64,000 nucleotides of DNA from Streptomyces sp. TRM49041 (GCF_008271805.1 NZ_VSRY01000152.1:186001-250000); one strand, 5' to 3'; shown: positions 51,870 to 61,372, numbered from the stretch's first letter. Translations and numbers: made by a program. The notes: a model not told the origin generated them from the letters alone.

Positions 51870-53222
51870 GTGTTCCACGGTTCGATCCCCGCCGATCTCC
51901 GCGCGGTCATCCACGAGCACACCGCCACCTGGCGCGGGCAGGCCGAGGACATCTACGTCGGCTGCTCGGGAAACTTCACCATCGAACGCGTCCTGCACGA
52001 CAGCGGCTTCCGTCTCCACGGATGCGACGTGCAGCTGTACTCGTCGGCGATCGGCTGGTACCTCGCAGGGCAGGAACTGCCCATCGTCATCCGGCCCGAG
52101 TCGGCCGGCGAACTCGACTGGCTGGCCCCGTATATGGACGGTCGGGCCGGGACGCTGGCCGTGGTGCTGCTCGGCTCCCGGTTCTTCCAGTGGCTCGGCC
52201 GAGGCGAGCACCCGTACTACGGGCGGATGCTCGGCGCCTACCAGAAGCAGTTCCCGGAGCTGCACGCCAAGACCGTCGCGAAGATCGAGGCACTGCCGCT
52301 GCGCCTGGCCTCGTATGCGCCGATGGACGTGAACGAGTGGCTTGCCGAGCATGTGCCGCCAGACGTGCCGGTGGTGGCCTTCCCGCCGTTCTTCGCCGGG
52401 GACTACGAGAACCAGTTCGCGGCGCTCGACAAGCACCTGGACTGGCCGGCTCCGGAGTACCCGACGCTGGACGGCTCCGCGAAGCAGACCCTCATCGAGC
52501 GCATCACCGACCGGCCCCGCTGGGTCCTCGGCCTGCATTTCGACGTTGAGGAGCTCGCCGATCACCTGCGCGGCCAGGTGCAGACCGCCAACCGCGGGGT
52601 GCCGATCAACGTGTACTCCTCGGTGCCGCGCTCCCGGGTCGTACGGCCCAACCAGCGCCTGGAGCCGGTCAAGTCCCCGCGGCTCGTACCAGGCCAGCGT
52701 CTCGGCGGGACGCTGTCGCTCGCGCCGCTCACGATGGGGCAGTTCGCGACGCTGCGGTCGCAGTACATGAACCACAACATCCGCCCGGGCACGCCGACGA
52801 TGGCACTCGCGGTCCTGGTCGACGGCGTGGTGGTGGGCGCGTTCGCGTTCTCCACGCCGAAGTACGACCCGCACAACGTGTACCTGCTGTCCGACTTCCC
52901 TGTAGCGCCGACGTCGTACGGGCGGCTGGCGAAGCTCGTGCTGTACGCGGCGCTGTCGACCGAGGCGCAGTTCCTCACGCAGCGTGCCATGAACACCCGC
53001 CTCACGCGGCTGAACACCACGGCTTTCACGCAGCGGCCAGTGTCGATGAAGTACCGCGGGCTGATGCGCCTGAACTCCCGTAAGGACTCCGCCGATCCGG
53101 CGTACCGCTACCAGCTCGACTACGGCTGTGAGCTCGGCCGCTGGACCCTCGCCGAGGGGTTCGCGCAGTGGCAGGCCAAGCACGGGCAAGCGGAGGGACT
53201 CAAGGAGGAGACGAACCGTTGA
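51870..53222 (+). CDS. Putative phage DNA-modification protein (methyltransferase-like N-terminus, Mom/GNAT-like C-terminus)
   Basis: A 450-residue protein. DIYVGCSGNFTIERVL (27-42) resembles the SAM-binding F-x-G-x-G block and VVAFPPFFAGDYE (168-180) the catalytic N/D-P-P-Y/F motif of adenine methyltransferases, each with a substitution. The C-terminal part (about 305-405) has a GNAT-like strand-helix pattern, VYLLSDFPVAPTSYGRLAKL, reminiscent of Mom-type DNA modification enzymes. GTG 51870 has GGGGAGG upstream; longer frames run through the tRNA-like gene. It overlaps the ParB-like partner by TTGA. Function is inferred, not proven. Confidence 0.5.
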   Translation: MFHGSIPADLRAVIHEHTATWRGQAEDIYVGCSGNFTIERVLHDSGFRLHGCDVQLYSSAIGWYLAGQELPIVIRPESAGELDWLAPYMDGRAGTLAVVLLGSRFFQWLGRGEHPYYGRMLGAYQKQFPELHAKTVAKIEALPLRLASYAPMDVNEWLAEHVPPDVPVVAFPPFFAGDYENQFAALDKHLDWPAPEYPTLDGSAKQTLIERITDRPRWVLGLHFDVEELADHLRGQVQTANRGVPINVYSSVPRSRVVRPNQRLEPVKSPRLVPGQRLGGTLSLAPLTMGQFATLRSQYMNHNIRPGTPTMALAVLVDGVVVGAFAFSTPKYDPHNVYLLSDFPVAPTSYGRLAKLVLYAALSTEAQFLTQRAMNTRLTRLNTTAFTQRPVSMKYRGLMRLNSRKDSADPAYRYQLDYGCELGRWTLAEGFAQWQAKHGQAEGLKEETNR

Positions 53223-54124
53223 GCCAGTCCATCAAGCCCCGCATGGTCGAGGGCGACCCGCGCGACCTGACACTCCTGGACGTGAACGCCCGCTTCATGC
53301 GGCACGAGCAGTTCCAGCGCCTGGTCGCCAACATCCGCGAGGACGGCTCGCTGACCTCCACGCCGCTGGTGTGGAATGACGCCGAAACCGGACGGCGGAT
53401 CGTGCTGTCGGGGAACCACCGCACCAAAGCGGCGATCGAGGCCGGCCTGGAGCGGATCTTCTGGCTGGAGATCACCGAACCGCTCCCGCGGCAAAGGCAG
53501 ATCGCGCTGCAGCTGTCCCACAACGCGATCGCGGGCGAGGACGACCCGGCCACCCTCAAGGCGCTGTACGAGGAACTGGAAGACGTCTCGATGCGCCTGT
53601 ACTCCGGGCTGGACGACAAGACCCTCGAACTCCTCGACGAGGTCACCGTCCACAGCCTCGCCGAAGCGAACCTCGACTTCGCCACGGTGCAGATCGTCTT
53701 CCTCCCGGACGAGAAGGAGGCCGCGGAGAAGGCGCTGGAGTCCGCCCGCAAGGCGGCCTCAGCCGATGCGAGATGGCTTGCCCGTATCGACCAGTACGAG
53801 GCCGTGCTCGACGCGCTCGACACGACGAAGGGCGCGCACAACATCGGCAATGTCGCCGCGGCCTTCGCGATCATCCTCGCAGTCTTCGAGCGGCACCTCG
53901 GCGAGCTCGCGGAAGGCTGGTACGACCCGGACGAGCCAGCGGCCAAGCGCAAGGGACACGCCCCCATCGAAACGGTGCTCGGCACCCGCACCATGCCGGC
54001 CGCCGCCGCCGCGGTCGTCCAGCAGGCCATCGACCGCATGATCCGCGCCGAGGGCCTGCCGACGGACCAGCGATGGCGCGCCCTGGAACTGTGGGCCGCC
54101 GACTACCTGGCGGGTGCGGCATGA
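53219..54124 (+). CDS. ParB-like (ParB N-terminal domain) phage protein
   Basis: A 301-residue protein. A ParB/sulfiredoxin-like fold is seen: LTLLDVNARFMRHEQFQRLV, SLTSTPLVWND, and RRIVLSGNHRTKAAIEAGLE, whose NHRTKA corresponds to the GERR/HRR box. A helical domain follows. TTG 53219 has AAGGAGG upstream and overlaps the preceding stop. Coupling suggests it works with the putative modification protein, for example as sequence-specificity or nuclease partner. Confidence 0.8.
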   Translation: MSQSIKPRMVEGDPRDLTLLDVNARFMRHEQFQRLVANIREDGSLTSTPLVWNDAETGRRIVLSGNHRTKAAIEAGLERIFWLEITEPLPRQRQIALQLSHNAIAGEDDPATLKALYEELEDVSMRLYSGLDDKTLELLDEVTVHSLAEANLDFATVQIVFLPDEKEAAEKALESARKAASADARWLARIDQYEAVLDALDTTKGAHNIGNVAAAFAIILAVFERHLGELAEGWYDPDEPAAKRKGHAPIETVLGTRTMPAAAAAVVQQAIDRMIRAEGLPTDQRWRALELWAADYLAGAA

Positions 54125-54348
54125 GGCAGCCCGGCGTCCAGGCCGGCCAGGTCTGGGCCGACAACGACAAGCGCTCCGAAGACCGCACCCTGCGCGTGGA
54201 TGCGGTCGACGCCCGGTACGCGCACTGCACCGTCCTCACCGCGGCCACGCCCGGAGGCCGCACCGGGCACCGGGTACGCATTCTCGTCGAGCGCATGTGC
54301 CCGACCAGCACCGGCTACCGGCTCCTCCCCGAAGCGGGTGCCGTATGA
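54121..54348 (+). CDS. Small phage protein (GQVWADND type)
   Basis: A 75-residue protein with AGQVWADNDKRSEDRTLRVD and RYAHCTVLTA, then CPTSTGYRLL, a pattern I associate with a recurrent small protein of Streptomyces prophages of unknown function. ATG 54121 overlaps the preceding stop (ATGA) and its own stop overlaps the next start, so it lies inside a tightly packed operon. Confidence 0.65.
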   Translation: MRQPGVQAGQVWADNDKRSEDRTLRVDAVDARYAHCTVLTAATPGGRTGHRVRILVERMCPTSTGYRLLPEAGAV

Positions 54349-54809
54349 ACGCCGCCCGGATCGCCGAGCAGCAGCTGTACCGCAAGCTCCTCGCCGAGCG
54401 GTACGGCCCGCTGGACAAGCTGGAAGCCGAACGCTACCCCGTGGCCGCTACCGCCCCGGAACGCGCGGCCGTAGCGAGCGAGGAGCAGTGGCGCCGCCAG
54501 GTCCGCGAGATCGCCACCCGCTACGGCTGGGAGCTCGCCTACCACACCGCCGACTCGCGCCGCTCGGATGCCGGATGGCCCGACGAGGTCTTCGGGCACA
54601 TCACGCAACGCCGCACGCTCTTCGTCGAGTTCAAGTCCGATACCGGGCGCCTGCGCCCCGAACAGCGCGTGTGGCTGGCGCACCTGGCCGACAGTGGCTT
54701 CGAGGTCGCCGTATGGCGCCCCCGTGACCTGCACACCGTGCTGCGCGTCCTCGGCCCGGCCAAGCAGCGCGCCGCCCTACCGCCGACATTTGGGAGGTCC
54801 GCCGCATGA
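54345..54809 (+). CDS. VRR-NUC-type nuclease
   Basis: A 154-residue PD-(D/E)XK-fold protein. The catalytic triad is visible as D in GWPDEVFGH and E-x-K in LFVEFKSDTGRL, with Q in PEQRVWLAHL. An N-terminal helical extension of 60 residues precedes it. Phage VRR-NUC proteins often process Holliday-type or packaged DNA. ATGA overlaps join it to both neighbours. Confidence 0.85.
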   Translation: MNAARIAEQQLYRKLLAERYGPLDKLEAERYPVAATAPERAAVASEEQWRRQVREIATRYGWELAYHTADSRRSDAGWPDEVFGHITQRRTLFVEFKSDTGRLRPEQRVWLAHLADSGFEVAVWRPRDLHTVLRVLGPAKQRAALPPTFGRSAA

Positions 54810-55033
54810 CCCCGCACAACCAGCCCCACGACGCGGTGGCACTCGCATCCGAGCGTGACCAGCTGCACGCCGAGCTGGATCAGCTCACCGGCGTGCAGCG
54901 CGCCGCCGCGAAGCTCGCCCGCACGCTGACCGAGCACCTGGCCGATGAACCGTTCCGCCTCGCGGATCAGCTGGCGGGGCTCCTCGAGGGCGAGCTGGAG
55001 CCGGACGAGATCGAGGAGACATTCCGCGGATGA
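54806..55033 (+). CDS. Small coiled-coil phage protein
   Basis: A 75-residue acidic helical protein: SERDQLHAELDQLTGVQRAA and LADEPFRLADQLAGLLEGEL. No known domain is recognised. ATG 54806 overlaps the nuclease stop (ATGA) and its stop overlaps the next start. Confidence 0.65.
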   Translation: MTPHNQPHDAVALASERDQLHAELDQLTGVQRAAAKLARTLTEHLADEPFRLADQLAGLLEGELEPDEIEETFRG

Positions 55034-55233
55034 ACCTCGCCAAGGACGCCGCCTCCTGGGAGCGCACCGTGTCCGTCACCCCACTGTCCGACGACGTACG
55101 GCGCAAGGCCGCTCTTCAGGTTGCCGGCCAGGCCATCGGCTTCACCAAGGAGCAGCGCCAAGCCGACTGCGCGGAGCTACTGGAACACCTCGGCCTCCTC
55201 GACCCGAACCTGCGCGGCAAGACGACCACCTGA
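55030..55233 (+). CDS. Small hypothetical phage protein
   Basis: A 67-residue protein starting MNLAKDAASWERTVSVTPLS, with SDDVRRKAALQVAGQAIGF and CAELLEHLGL. No domain is recognised. It is coupled to the preceding gene by ATGA overlap and lies upstream of the small terminase. Confidence 0.65.
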   Translation: MNLAKDAASWERTVSVTPLSDDVRRKAALQVAGQAIGFTKEQRQADCAELLEHLGLLDPNLRGKTTT

Positions 55234-55309
55234 AGTGAGGACTCCCTCGCGGCAGTGAACCGGCGCATCACAGGAGGACGGAGCGGAACGAGGCAGGAGC
55301 ACCAAGCGG

Positions 55310-55852
55310 ATGGCAGAGAGCGCCGAAGCATGGGAGCGGCGGCCAGGCGAATCGGCCGCCGCGTGGGAGGCGTTTGCCTGCTACCGCGACCTCGGCCTCT
55401 CACGCAGCATCAGCAAGGTCACCGATAGCCTCCGCAAGGCCCGGACCCTCGTCGAGCGGTGGTCGGTCACGCACCAGTGGGTGATCCGCGCCGAGGCGTG
55501 GGACCGCGAGCAAGACCGCCTGTGGCGCGCCGAGCGTCAGCAGGCCGCCCGCGAGGTCGCGCGACGCCACGCCCGGCTGGCCTCCGCAGCCCAGGCCAAG
55601 ATCGTCGCTCAGCTGCAGCAGCTCGACCCGTCCCGCCTCAGCCCCTCCGACGTCATCCGCTGGCTGGAGGCCACCGTCCGCATCGAGCGCCAGGCGTACG
55701 GCATCGACCTCGTCGAAGCCGCCGCCACGAGCGGCACGCCGGGCATCCCCGACGTGAGCGAGCTGACCGACGAGGAGCGCCGCGCTCGCATGGAACAGCT
55801 GCGCCGCGAGCTCGAGTCCCGCATCGGCGCCGTCGACGGTGATCAGCCGTGA
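55310..55852 (+). CDS. Small terminase subunit-like protein
   Basis: A 180-residue helical protein directly upstream of the large terminase gene and overlapping it by GTGA. An N-terminal helix-turn-helix region (YRDLGLSRSISKVTDSLRKA, then WSVTHQWVIRAEAWDRE) fits DNA recognition by TerS. A long amphipathic helix and an acidic C-terminus follow. The call rests on place and architecture more than on motif. ATG 55310 has ribosome-like GGAGGACGG further upstream only. Confidence 0.7.
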   Translation: MAESAEAWERRPGESAAAWEAFACYRDLGLSRSISKVTDSLRKARTLVERWSVTHQWVIRAEAWDREQDRLWRAERQQAAREVARRHARLASAAQAKIVAQLQQLDPSRLSPSDVIRWLEATVRIERQAYGIDLVEAAATSGTPGIPDVSELTDEERRARMEQLRRELESRIGAVDGDQP

Positions 55853-57303
55853 CCGACCGCTTCAACGGGCTCCCGGACCCGGCCGGCATCTCCGACGCCC
55901 AACTGCATGCCGAGATCGCCGCGCTGCTGGAGGCTGACGAGAAGGCCGCCCGCCGCTGGGCCTGCGACCGGCCCGGCTGCGACGGCATGCCTCACGAGGG
56001 CTGGCTCCACCACCACGCTCGCGCCGCGCAGCGCGTCCCCGCCGGGGCATGGGCGGCCTGGATGCTGCTCACCGGCCGCGGCTGGGGCAAAACTCGCACA
56101 GCATCACAAACCGTCCATGAGTGGGCCACCATGCCCGGCACGATGATCGCCGTCGTCGCCAAGAACGCCACCCTGGTCAAGGAGATCTGCTTCGAATCCC
56201 CCAAGTCCGGCCTGCTGTCCGTCATCCCGCCCGAAGACATCCGCCGCTACAGCCCCGGCAACGGCCTGACCATCCTCCGCCTGAAGAACGGCTCCGCGAT
56301 CTACGGCTTCGGCGCCGAGACCCCTGACAACCTCCGCGGCTTCGCCTTCGACAAGGGCTGGCTCGACGAGTACGCCGCCTGGAACCGGCACACCGCCCAG
56401 TCGGTGTACGACATGCTGTGGTTCTGCCTGCGCGAAGCCCCCGCCCCGCAGGTCGTCATCTCCACCACCCCGAAGCCGCTCCCGCACGTCAAGCGCCTGG
56501 TCGAGCGCGGCCGTCGCCCCGGCTCCACCGTGGTCCTCACCACCGGCCGCACCGAGGACAACCGCGCCAACCTCTCCCCGGCCGCACTCGCCGAACTCGA
56601 CTCCGAGTACGGCGGCACCCGCCTGGGCCGCCAGGAACTCGACGGCGTTCTCCTCGAAGACGTCGAAGGCGCCCTGTGGAAGCAGTGGATGTTCGAGGTC
56701 GAGGGCTTCCGCATCGCCCGCACCGCGATCCCGCCGCTCGACCGCCTGGTCGTCGCCGTCGACCCGGCGGTCACCACGACCGACACCGCAGACATGACCG
56801 CCTTCACGGTCGCCGGCCGCTCCTACCTGCTGGAGCAGATGTACGGCGACCGCCGCCCCCGCGGCTATGTCCTCCACGCCGAACAGGACCGCCACACCCC
56901 GACCGCCGCGATGCGCCGCGCCGCCGCGCTCTACCACGAGCAGCAGGCCGACTGTGTCGTCATCGAGGCCAACAACGGCGGCGACTACCTTCCCGCCCTC
57001 CTCGCCGAGGTCGACCCGACCGTCCCGTGCCGCGTCGTCCACGCCACCCGCGGCAAACGCGCCCGGGCCGCCCCGGTGGCGATGCTCTACGAGCAGTCCC
57101 GTATCACCCACGCCGGCCCGCCCCGCACCTTCGCGGTGCTGGAGGAACAGATGACGACGTACGTCGGCGCCTCCGAGGCGGAGGAGAAGTCCCCGGACCT
57201 CCTCGACTCCTGCGTCTGGGCACTGACACATCTCTTCCTCGACGCGTCGGCTGTCGGCGCCCCCTCACGCCCTTCGGACAGCCGCCTCTCCGGCCGCCGC
57301 TGA
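55849..57303 (+). CDS. Phage terminase large subunit
   Basis: A 484-residue packaging motor and nuclease. Walker A is LTGRGWGKTRTA (75-86). Walker B is FDKGWLDEYAAW (167-178), and a coupling motif follows (ISTTPKP). The RNase-H-like nuclease has D305 in VVAVDPAV, then VVIEANNGG and a late Asp in LLDSCVWAL. It cleaves concatemeric DNA and pumps it through the portal. The expected next gene, portal, is displaced by about 5 kb of opposite-strand cargo. Confidence 0.95.
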   Translation: MTDRFNGLPDPAGISDAQLHAEIAALLEADEKAARRWACDRPGCDGMPHEGWLHHHARAAQRVPAGAWAAWMLLTGRGWGKTRTASQTVHEWATMPGTMIAVVAKNATLVKEICFESPKSGLLSVIPPEDIRRYSPGNGLTILRLKNGSAIYGFGAETPDNLRGFAFDKGWLDEYAAWNRHTAQSVYDMLWFCLREAPAPQVVISTTPKPLPHVKRLVERGRRPGSTVVLTTGRTEDNRANLSPAALAELDSEYGGTRLGRQELDGVLLEDVEGALWKQWMFEVEGFRIARTAIPPLDRLVVAVDPAVTTTDTADMTAFTVAGRSYLLEQMYGDRRPRGYVLHAEQDRHTPTAAMRRAAALYHEQQADCVVIEANNGGDYLPALLAEVDPTVPCRVVHATRGKRARAAPVAMLYEQSRITHAGPPRTFAVLEEQMTTYVGASEAEEKSPDLLDSCVWALTHLFLDASAVGAPSRPSDSRLSGRR

Positions 57304-57406
57304 TGGGCCCGGTCGCGCTGACATCAGGTGCGACGGGCGATAGCGCCGCCTTGAAGGCACTACGTCATACAGTCGTTTTTCACGCAGAATGAAGCCCCAC
57401 TCGACC

Positions 57407-57985
57407 TCATGCGTAGATCCCGGCCTCCAGATTTCCAAAGATCTCATTCCACTCGTTGTGGGGGTTCTCGAACGGGAGCGGATCGATGTTCTGAATGCTC
57501 ACCCTGACCGCGCTCACGTACTCGTTCAGAAGCACTTCAGCGTCTTCTTCATCACTGAGCTCGGAGCATTTTCCCTCGGCAACCGCGGCGGAAATGATGG
57601 TCTTGACGAACGATGACAGGTCTGCGTGAAGCATCGATGGCCTCATCGACCCTTCGGCGAACTGGTACACGACGCCGTCAACGGGATCAATCGCCACCAT
57701 GCTGATGGGGAAATATCCGAGCTTCACCCACCGGCTGACGTCAGGGCTTACCTGCCAGCCGAGTTGCAGCAGTTGCTCATAGGAACAAAGGTGCTCGGCA
57801 TCGAAGTCCGGACCGATCTTGAAAAGCAGTTCCAGATCCGGAACCGCAGGCACTCCCACGTTGACGAGGAAGTCGACAGCTTCGTCACGAAACCCGTACC
57901 TTTGCGCCACTTCGGCTGTGATTCGGTACACGTGAGCATCTCCCACGGCCTGAACCAAGTCGTCGTGACTCAGCCTGAACAACAT
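57407..57985 (-). CDS. SUKH-4-type immunity protein
   Basis: A 192-residue acidic protein with a SUKH-like alpha/beta layout: LVNVGVPAVPDLELLF (the G-x-P near the start), then LGYFPISMVAIDPVDGVVYQ, split by strands, and the final helices. SUKH proteins are the commonest immunity proteins of bacterial polymorphic toxins. ATG 57985 overlaps the toxin stop (TGATG), so it is translationally coupled to the toxin, as cognate immunity genes usually are. Base composition is lower in GC than the flanking phage genes. Confidence 0.8.
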   Translation of the reverse strand: MLFRLSHDDLVQAVGDAHVYRITAEVAQRYGFRDEAVDFLVNVGVPAVPDLELLFKIGPDFDAEHLCSYEQLLQLGWQVSPDVSRWVKLGYFPISMVAIDPVDGVVYQFAEGSMRPSMLHADLSSFVKTIISAAVAEGKCSELSDEEDAEVLLNEYVSAVRVSIQNIDPLPFENPHNEWNEIFGNLEAGIYA

Positions 57986-59589
57986 CACCGAGCGTCTCCC
58001 TCTGTCATCATGCCTCTGTTGAGTCCATGCTTCTTATGCCATTCTTCCAGATTTCGGCGGTACTCCCGATGTTCAGCGTCTATCTTATACTTCGATATCG
58101 GGTTGCCGTTCTCGTCCTTGGCGTTCTGGTCGTAGGAGACGGAGTGGGTGACTTCCAGGTCCTTGTCGAAGTATTTCGCAACCCATTGGTCGCACCATGA
58201 GGGTGGGTTCTGGCACGGCTCGCGCTCGGTATAGAGGGCCCGGATATTATCCTCTCTGCCGTGCCTGAGCACGGGATATCCGATGGTGCGTTCCGAGTGA
58301 ACGCCCTTACTGTGGCCGACGAGGATGACTTCCTCGCCATCGTCGCCAATGTATCTGGCGGCGGCGTAGTTGCCGCCCTTGTAGTCCCCTTTTGAGTAAC
58401 GGGCGAGCTGGGTGGCGTAGGCGAGGTCACTGGTTTCGCCCTTCCCCAGCCTCCTTGACTTGACGCGGTCTGCGGACGGGCCACCATCCGAGATCGGGTA
58501 AGGATTGGCCTCGGGGCTGCGCGGGCGCCATGCAGTGCCGTTGCTCTCGAGTATTTCTCTGAGGCCGGACTCGTTTCCGCTCACTCGGGTCGGAGTGCTG
58601 CCGTCCGTGTGTAGCTGTACGACGCTTCCGTCAGTGTTGAGGAGGTACATGGGCACGTCGCCCTCGTCGTCGACCTTGCAGCGGTCGAAATCCCGCTTGC
58701 GTGCCTCGTCGTTCTCCTTGTGGTCCTTTCTGCTCTTCTTGAGCTTCCCGCCGTGGTCTTCGAGCGTGTCGGAGAAGGCGTCAGTCTTCTTCTCGACTGC
58801 GTCTTCGGCCTTGTCCATCACGACGGCGAGCTTGTGGAAGCGACCGTCCTTCTTCATGGAGCCGCGGCGTTTGCCGCCATCTCCCTTGAAGGAACCTTTC
58901 TTCTTGTCGAAGTTGTCGCGGGTCTCCTGGTATCCGCCGTGCGCCCGGTCGAACTCGTCGAATTCGATCAGGAGGTCTGACGCCAGGTCGGCGCCGCCGC
59001 TGGCGTAGCCGTTCAGATCTTCGTCGTCCGCCGAGGTGAGGCGGTCTGTGAAGACGTCCTCGATCTTGGCGAGGATCCTGTTCTCGATCTTCTCTGTGAC
59101 GATGTCGCCGATCTGGTCGATGGCGTAGTCGATGGCTTCCTGGACGGCGATGCGGCAGGCGGTTATGGCAGCGGCGGACAACAGGGCACTGAGCCCGGCC
59201 GTGAAGAACATGCCGACGATGCCCGCCGTGGCGGTCGCGGCGGTGGCGGTGAGTTCGGCGACGCAGACGGCCTTGCAGCCTTCGATGAGCACAGCGCAGT
59301 CGTCGAGCGCGTCGCCCAGGTCGTCGAGTCCCTTGGCGAACTGGGTGATGTCCGTGGTGGTGAGCTTGCCCCAGCGACGGTCGATGGCGTCGACGGTCTT
59401 GCCTTTGCTCTTGCCGGCAACGATGTGGGAGCACGCGCGGTTTCCGTCGGCGATCGCGTCACGCAGACCCTCGGCCAGTTTCCGGTAGTCCTTGGCGCTG
59501 TCCCGGACGTCGTCCTCGTCAATCTGTGGCCACTGGATGCCGATGAGGTCCATGACCTCCACAAGCTCGTCGGGTAGCTGCTTCCCCAC
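57985..59589 (-). CDS. Polymorphic toxin with WXG-like N-terminus and deaminase-like C-terminal domain
   Basis: A 534-residue protein. Residues 1-110 are helical and WXG100/LXG-like (GIQWPQIDEDD), then a hydrophobic segment (about 115-150), suggesting delivery by an ESX-type route. A charged middle region follows with Lys/Asp-rich repeats. The last 110 residues form a nucleic-acid-deaminase-like domain: zinc ligand and catalytic Glu H431-S-E433 (GVHSERTIGYP), C459 and C466 in EREPCQNPPSWCDQW, and later EVTHSVSYD. It probably deaminates nucleotides or nucleic acid. GTG 59589 is the likely start. Confidence 0.8.
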   Translation of the reverse strand: MGKQLPDELVEVMDLIGIQWPQIDEDDVRDSAKDYRKLAEGLRDAIADGNRACSHIVAGKSKGKTVDAIDRRWGKLTTTDITQFAKGLDDLGDALDDCAVLIEGCKAVCVAELTATAATATAGIVGMFFTAGLSALLSAAAITACRIAVQEAIDYAIDQIGDIVTEKIENRILAKIEDVFTDRLTSADDEDLNGYASGGADLASDLLIEFDEFDRAHGGYQETRDNFDKKKGSFKGDGGKRRGSMKKDGRFHKLAVVMDKAEDAVEKKTDAFSDTLEDHGGKLKKSRKDHKENDEARKRDFDRCKVDDEGDVPMYLLNTDGSVVQLHTDGSTPTRVSGNESGLREILESNGTAWRPRSPEANPYPISDGGPSADRVKSRRLGKGETSDLAYATQLARYSKGDYKGGNYAAARYIGDDGEEVILVGHSKGVHSERTIGYPVLRHGREDNIRALYTEREPCQNPPSWCDQWVAKYFDKDLEVTHSVSYDQNAKDENGNPISKYKIDAEHREYRRNLEEWHKKHGLNRGMMTEGDAR

Positions 59590-59695
59590 GATGGCACCAT
59601 CCCCCTGTGGTCAACTCGCCCTCACTCTTACCTTCGAAGGAGTGACAGTCAACCAGAGGTGGACGCCCAGGAGCTGCATCGGCTTCGGGCCCAAG

Positions 59696-61372
59696 TCACC
59701 TGGGCAGCAGGCAGGTCAGCGACTCGTGAGTACCGATGAGCACCTCGTCCCGGGACGTCACGGTGACAGCGTTGACGGGTGGACCAGGCCGGAACAACCG
59801 GACCTCCTCCACATCCAGGCGGCGGTGTTCCACCAAGCCGTCCCCCCATCCCATGACGAGTACCAGGCCCGTCTCCGTATAGGCAGCATCCACCGAGACG
59901 ACGGGGCAGGATCGCGTAGCGACTGGAACCGCCAGTGGTGCGGCCGCTGGGGCCCACGCGCGGACGGTGCCGTCGGCGCCACCGCTGTACACGATTGCCG
60001 CTGATGCACCGTCACTGCCACGGGATGGGGCGGCTATCGCCAGCGCGTTGACCGGCCCCTGGTGAAGTCGCGCTGTGCGCGTGGCGGAATCCGAACCTGG
60101 TGTGAGCAGGTGCAGGGACCCGTCCGCATCACCGACGGCAGTCGTCTCCCCTGTGGACGCTAGAGATGTTCCCCGCGTACTCAACAGCAGGGCGGCGAGC
60201 GACTGGACAAGTCGCTTCGTGGGCGTGAGCTCTTCGAGCAGGGCTTGGAGCCCCGAGCCACGCCCTTCGCGTACTGCGGGCATCTGCTGTGTGCACAGAC
60301 GTCCGCGACTGTCCAGGGCCAAGAGCGTGCCGTCTGCCAGCGGTGCGAGGGATACGACTTGAGGGACTGGATCAGCAAGACGTCCTGTGGGCGCGCCACT
60401 GCCAGCGTCCACGGCGCGCAGAACGCCAGCATGGTCTGCCAGTATCAGCTGCCCGACGGCCTTGGCTGAAGACAGGACCGGGCCCGGCCACGGCGGTAGG
60501 ACGTCCTCCCGAACGCGGCTCCATCCCACCATCCATGGCGTAGAACTCGCCATGTCCGTCAGAGCCGGGGCGAAGCGCGGATCAGCACCGTCACCCAGCG
60601 CGGTCAGCAGGACCAAGGCTCGTTCAGCCGGTTCCTGGTCCCGGCACAGTGACTGCCCCGCACGCAGCCATGCTGTGCGCAGGCCGCCGTGCTCGTCCGT
60701 ATCGACCGCGTAGGCGGTGGTGACCTCCCATGGATCGGCGGCGCAGACCGCCACAGGGTCGTCAAGGTCCGGCCTCTTCCCCGGGCGAGGCGTCACCACC
60801 TGCTCGGAGGCGTTCCGGCCAGCGGCGCGGCGCTGCGCGAGCCAGGCTTCGTAGCGGGCCGCGTCCGTCCATCGGGCCTCATCGACATTCAACACGGCTG
60901 CATGCCCTTCACTCGGCAAACGATCCGCGAGGGCCCCGGTACGGGCCTCGGTGACCAGCCGGACATGCTCCAGACGCAGCAACGCCAAGACCAGAGCAGC
61001 GTGTTCTTCGGGATCGGCGCTCGCATGCAGATCCGCCAGCACGATCACCGTACGGCGCTGATCCGCCTGCAGAGCCTCCACCAGCTCGCCGGGCGTTCGC
61101 GCGCTCACCCACAGCTGATCCGCGAGTGTCCATACCGTGGTGTGGACACTCTGCCCGCCCAGCGGGACGAAAGCATGCACTGCCCGCTCTGCCACTGCAC
61201 CCTGCTGGGTGCCGTGCCCCACCAACCAGGCCAGAAGAAGCGACTTGCCGCGCCCCGCTGCGCCGGTCACAAGACACAGCCGAGGTGCGGCGGGATCCGC
61301 CAGCCATCCGAGGAGTGCAGCAGCCGCCGGTTCCTTGCCTGCCGCCGGTCGCCCCCACCCCTTTCGAGTCAC
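59696..61372 (-). CDS. P-loop NTPase with WD40-like C-terminal propeller
   Basis: A 558-residue STAND-like protein. Walker A is LVTGAAGRGKSLLLAWL (residues 34-50) and Walker B VIVLADLHAS (109-118). A helical region follows. From about 330 a beta-propeller is seen with repeats of the type VVSLAPLADGTLLALDSRGR and IVYSGGADGTVRAWAP. GTG 61372 overlaps the upstream SUKH-deaminase gene by GTGA, so the two are co-translated. Such NTPases act as sensors or switches in bacterial conflict systems (known for STAND proteins). Confidence 0.8.
   Translation of the reverse strand: MTRKGWGRPAAGKEPAAAALLGWLADPAAPRLCLVTGAAGRGKSLLLAWLVGHGTQQGAVAERAVHAFVPLGGQSVHTTVWTLADQLWVSARTPGELVEALQADQRRTVIVLADLHASADPEEHAALVLALLRLEHVRLVTEARTGALADRLPSEGHAAVLNVDEARWTDAARYEAWLAQRRAAGRNASEQVVTPRPGKRPDLDDPVAVCAADPWEVTTAYAVDTDEHGGLRTAWLRAGQSLCRDQEPAERALVLLTALGDGADPRFAPALTDMASSTPWMVGWSRVREDVLPPWPGPVLSSAKAVGQLILADHAGVLRAVDAGSGAPTGRLADPVPQVVSLAPLADGTLLALDSRGRLCTQQMPAVREGRGSGLQALLEELTPTKRLVQSLAALLLSTRGTSLASTGETTAVGDADGSLHLLTPGSDSATRTARLHQGPVNALAIAAPSRGSDGASAAIVYSGGADGTVRAWAPAAAPLAVPVATRSCPVVSVDAAYTETGLVLVMGWGDGLVEHRRLDVEEVRLFRPGPPVNAVTVTSRDEVLIGTHESLTCLLPR

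Noticed and set aside
51459..53189. Long minus-strand open frame over the DNA-modification gene
   Set aside because: Antisense shadow; no ribosome site and composition unlike real proteins of the region.
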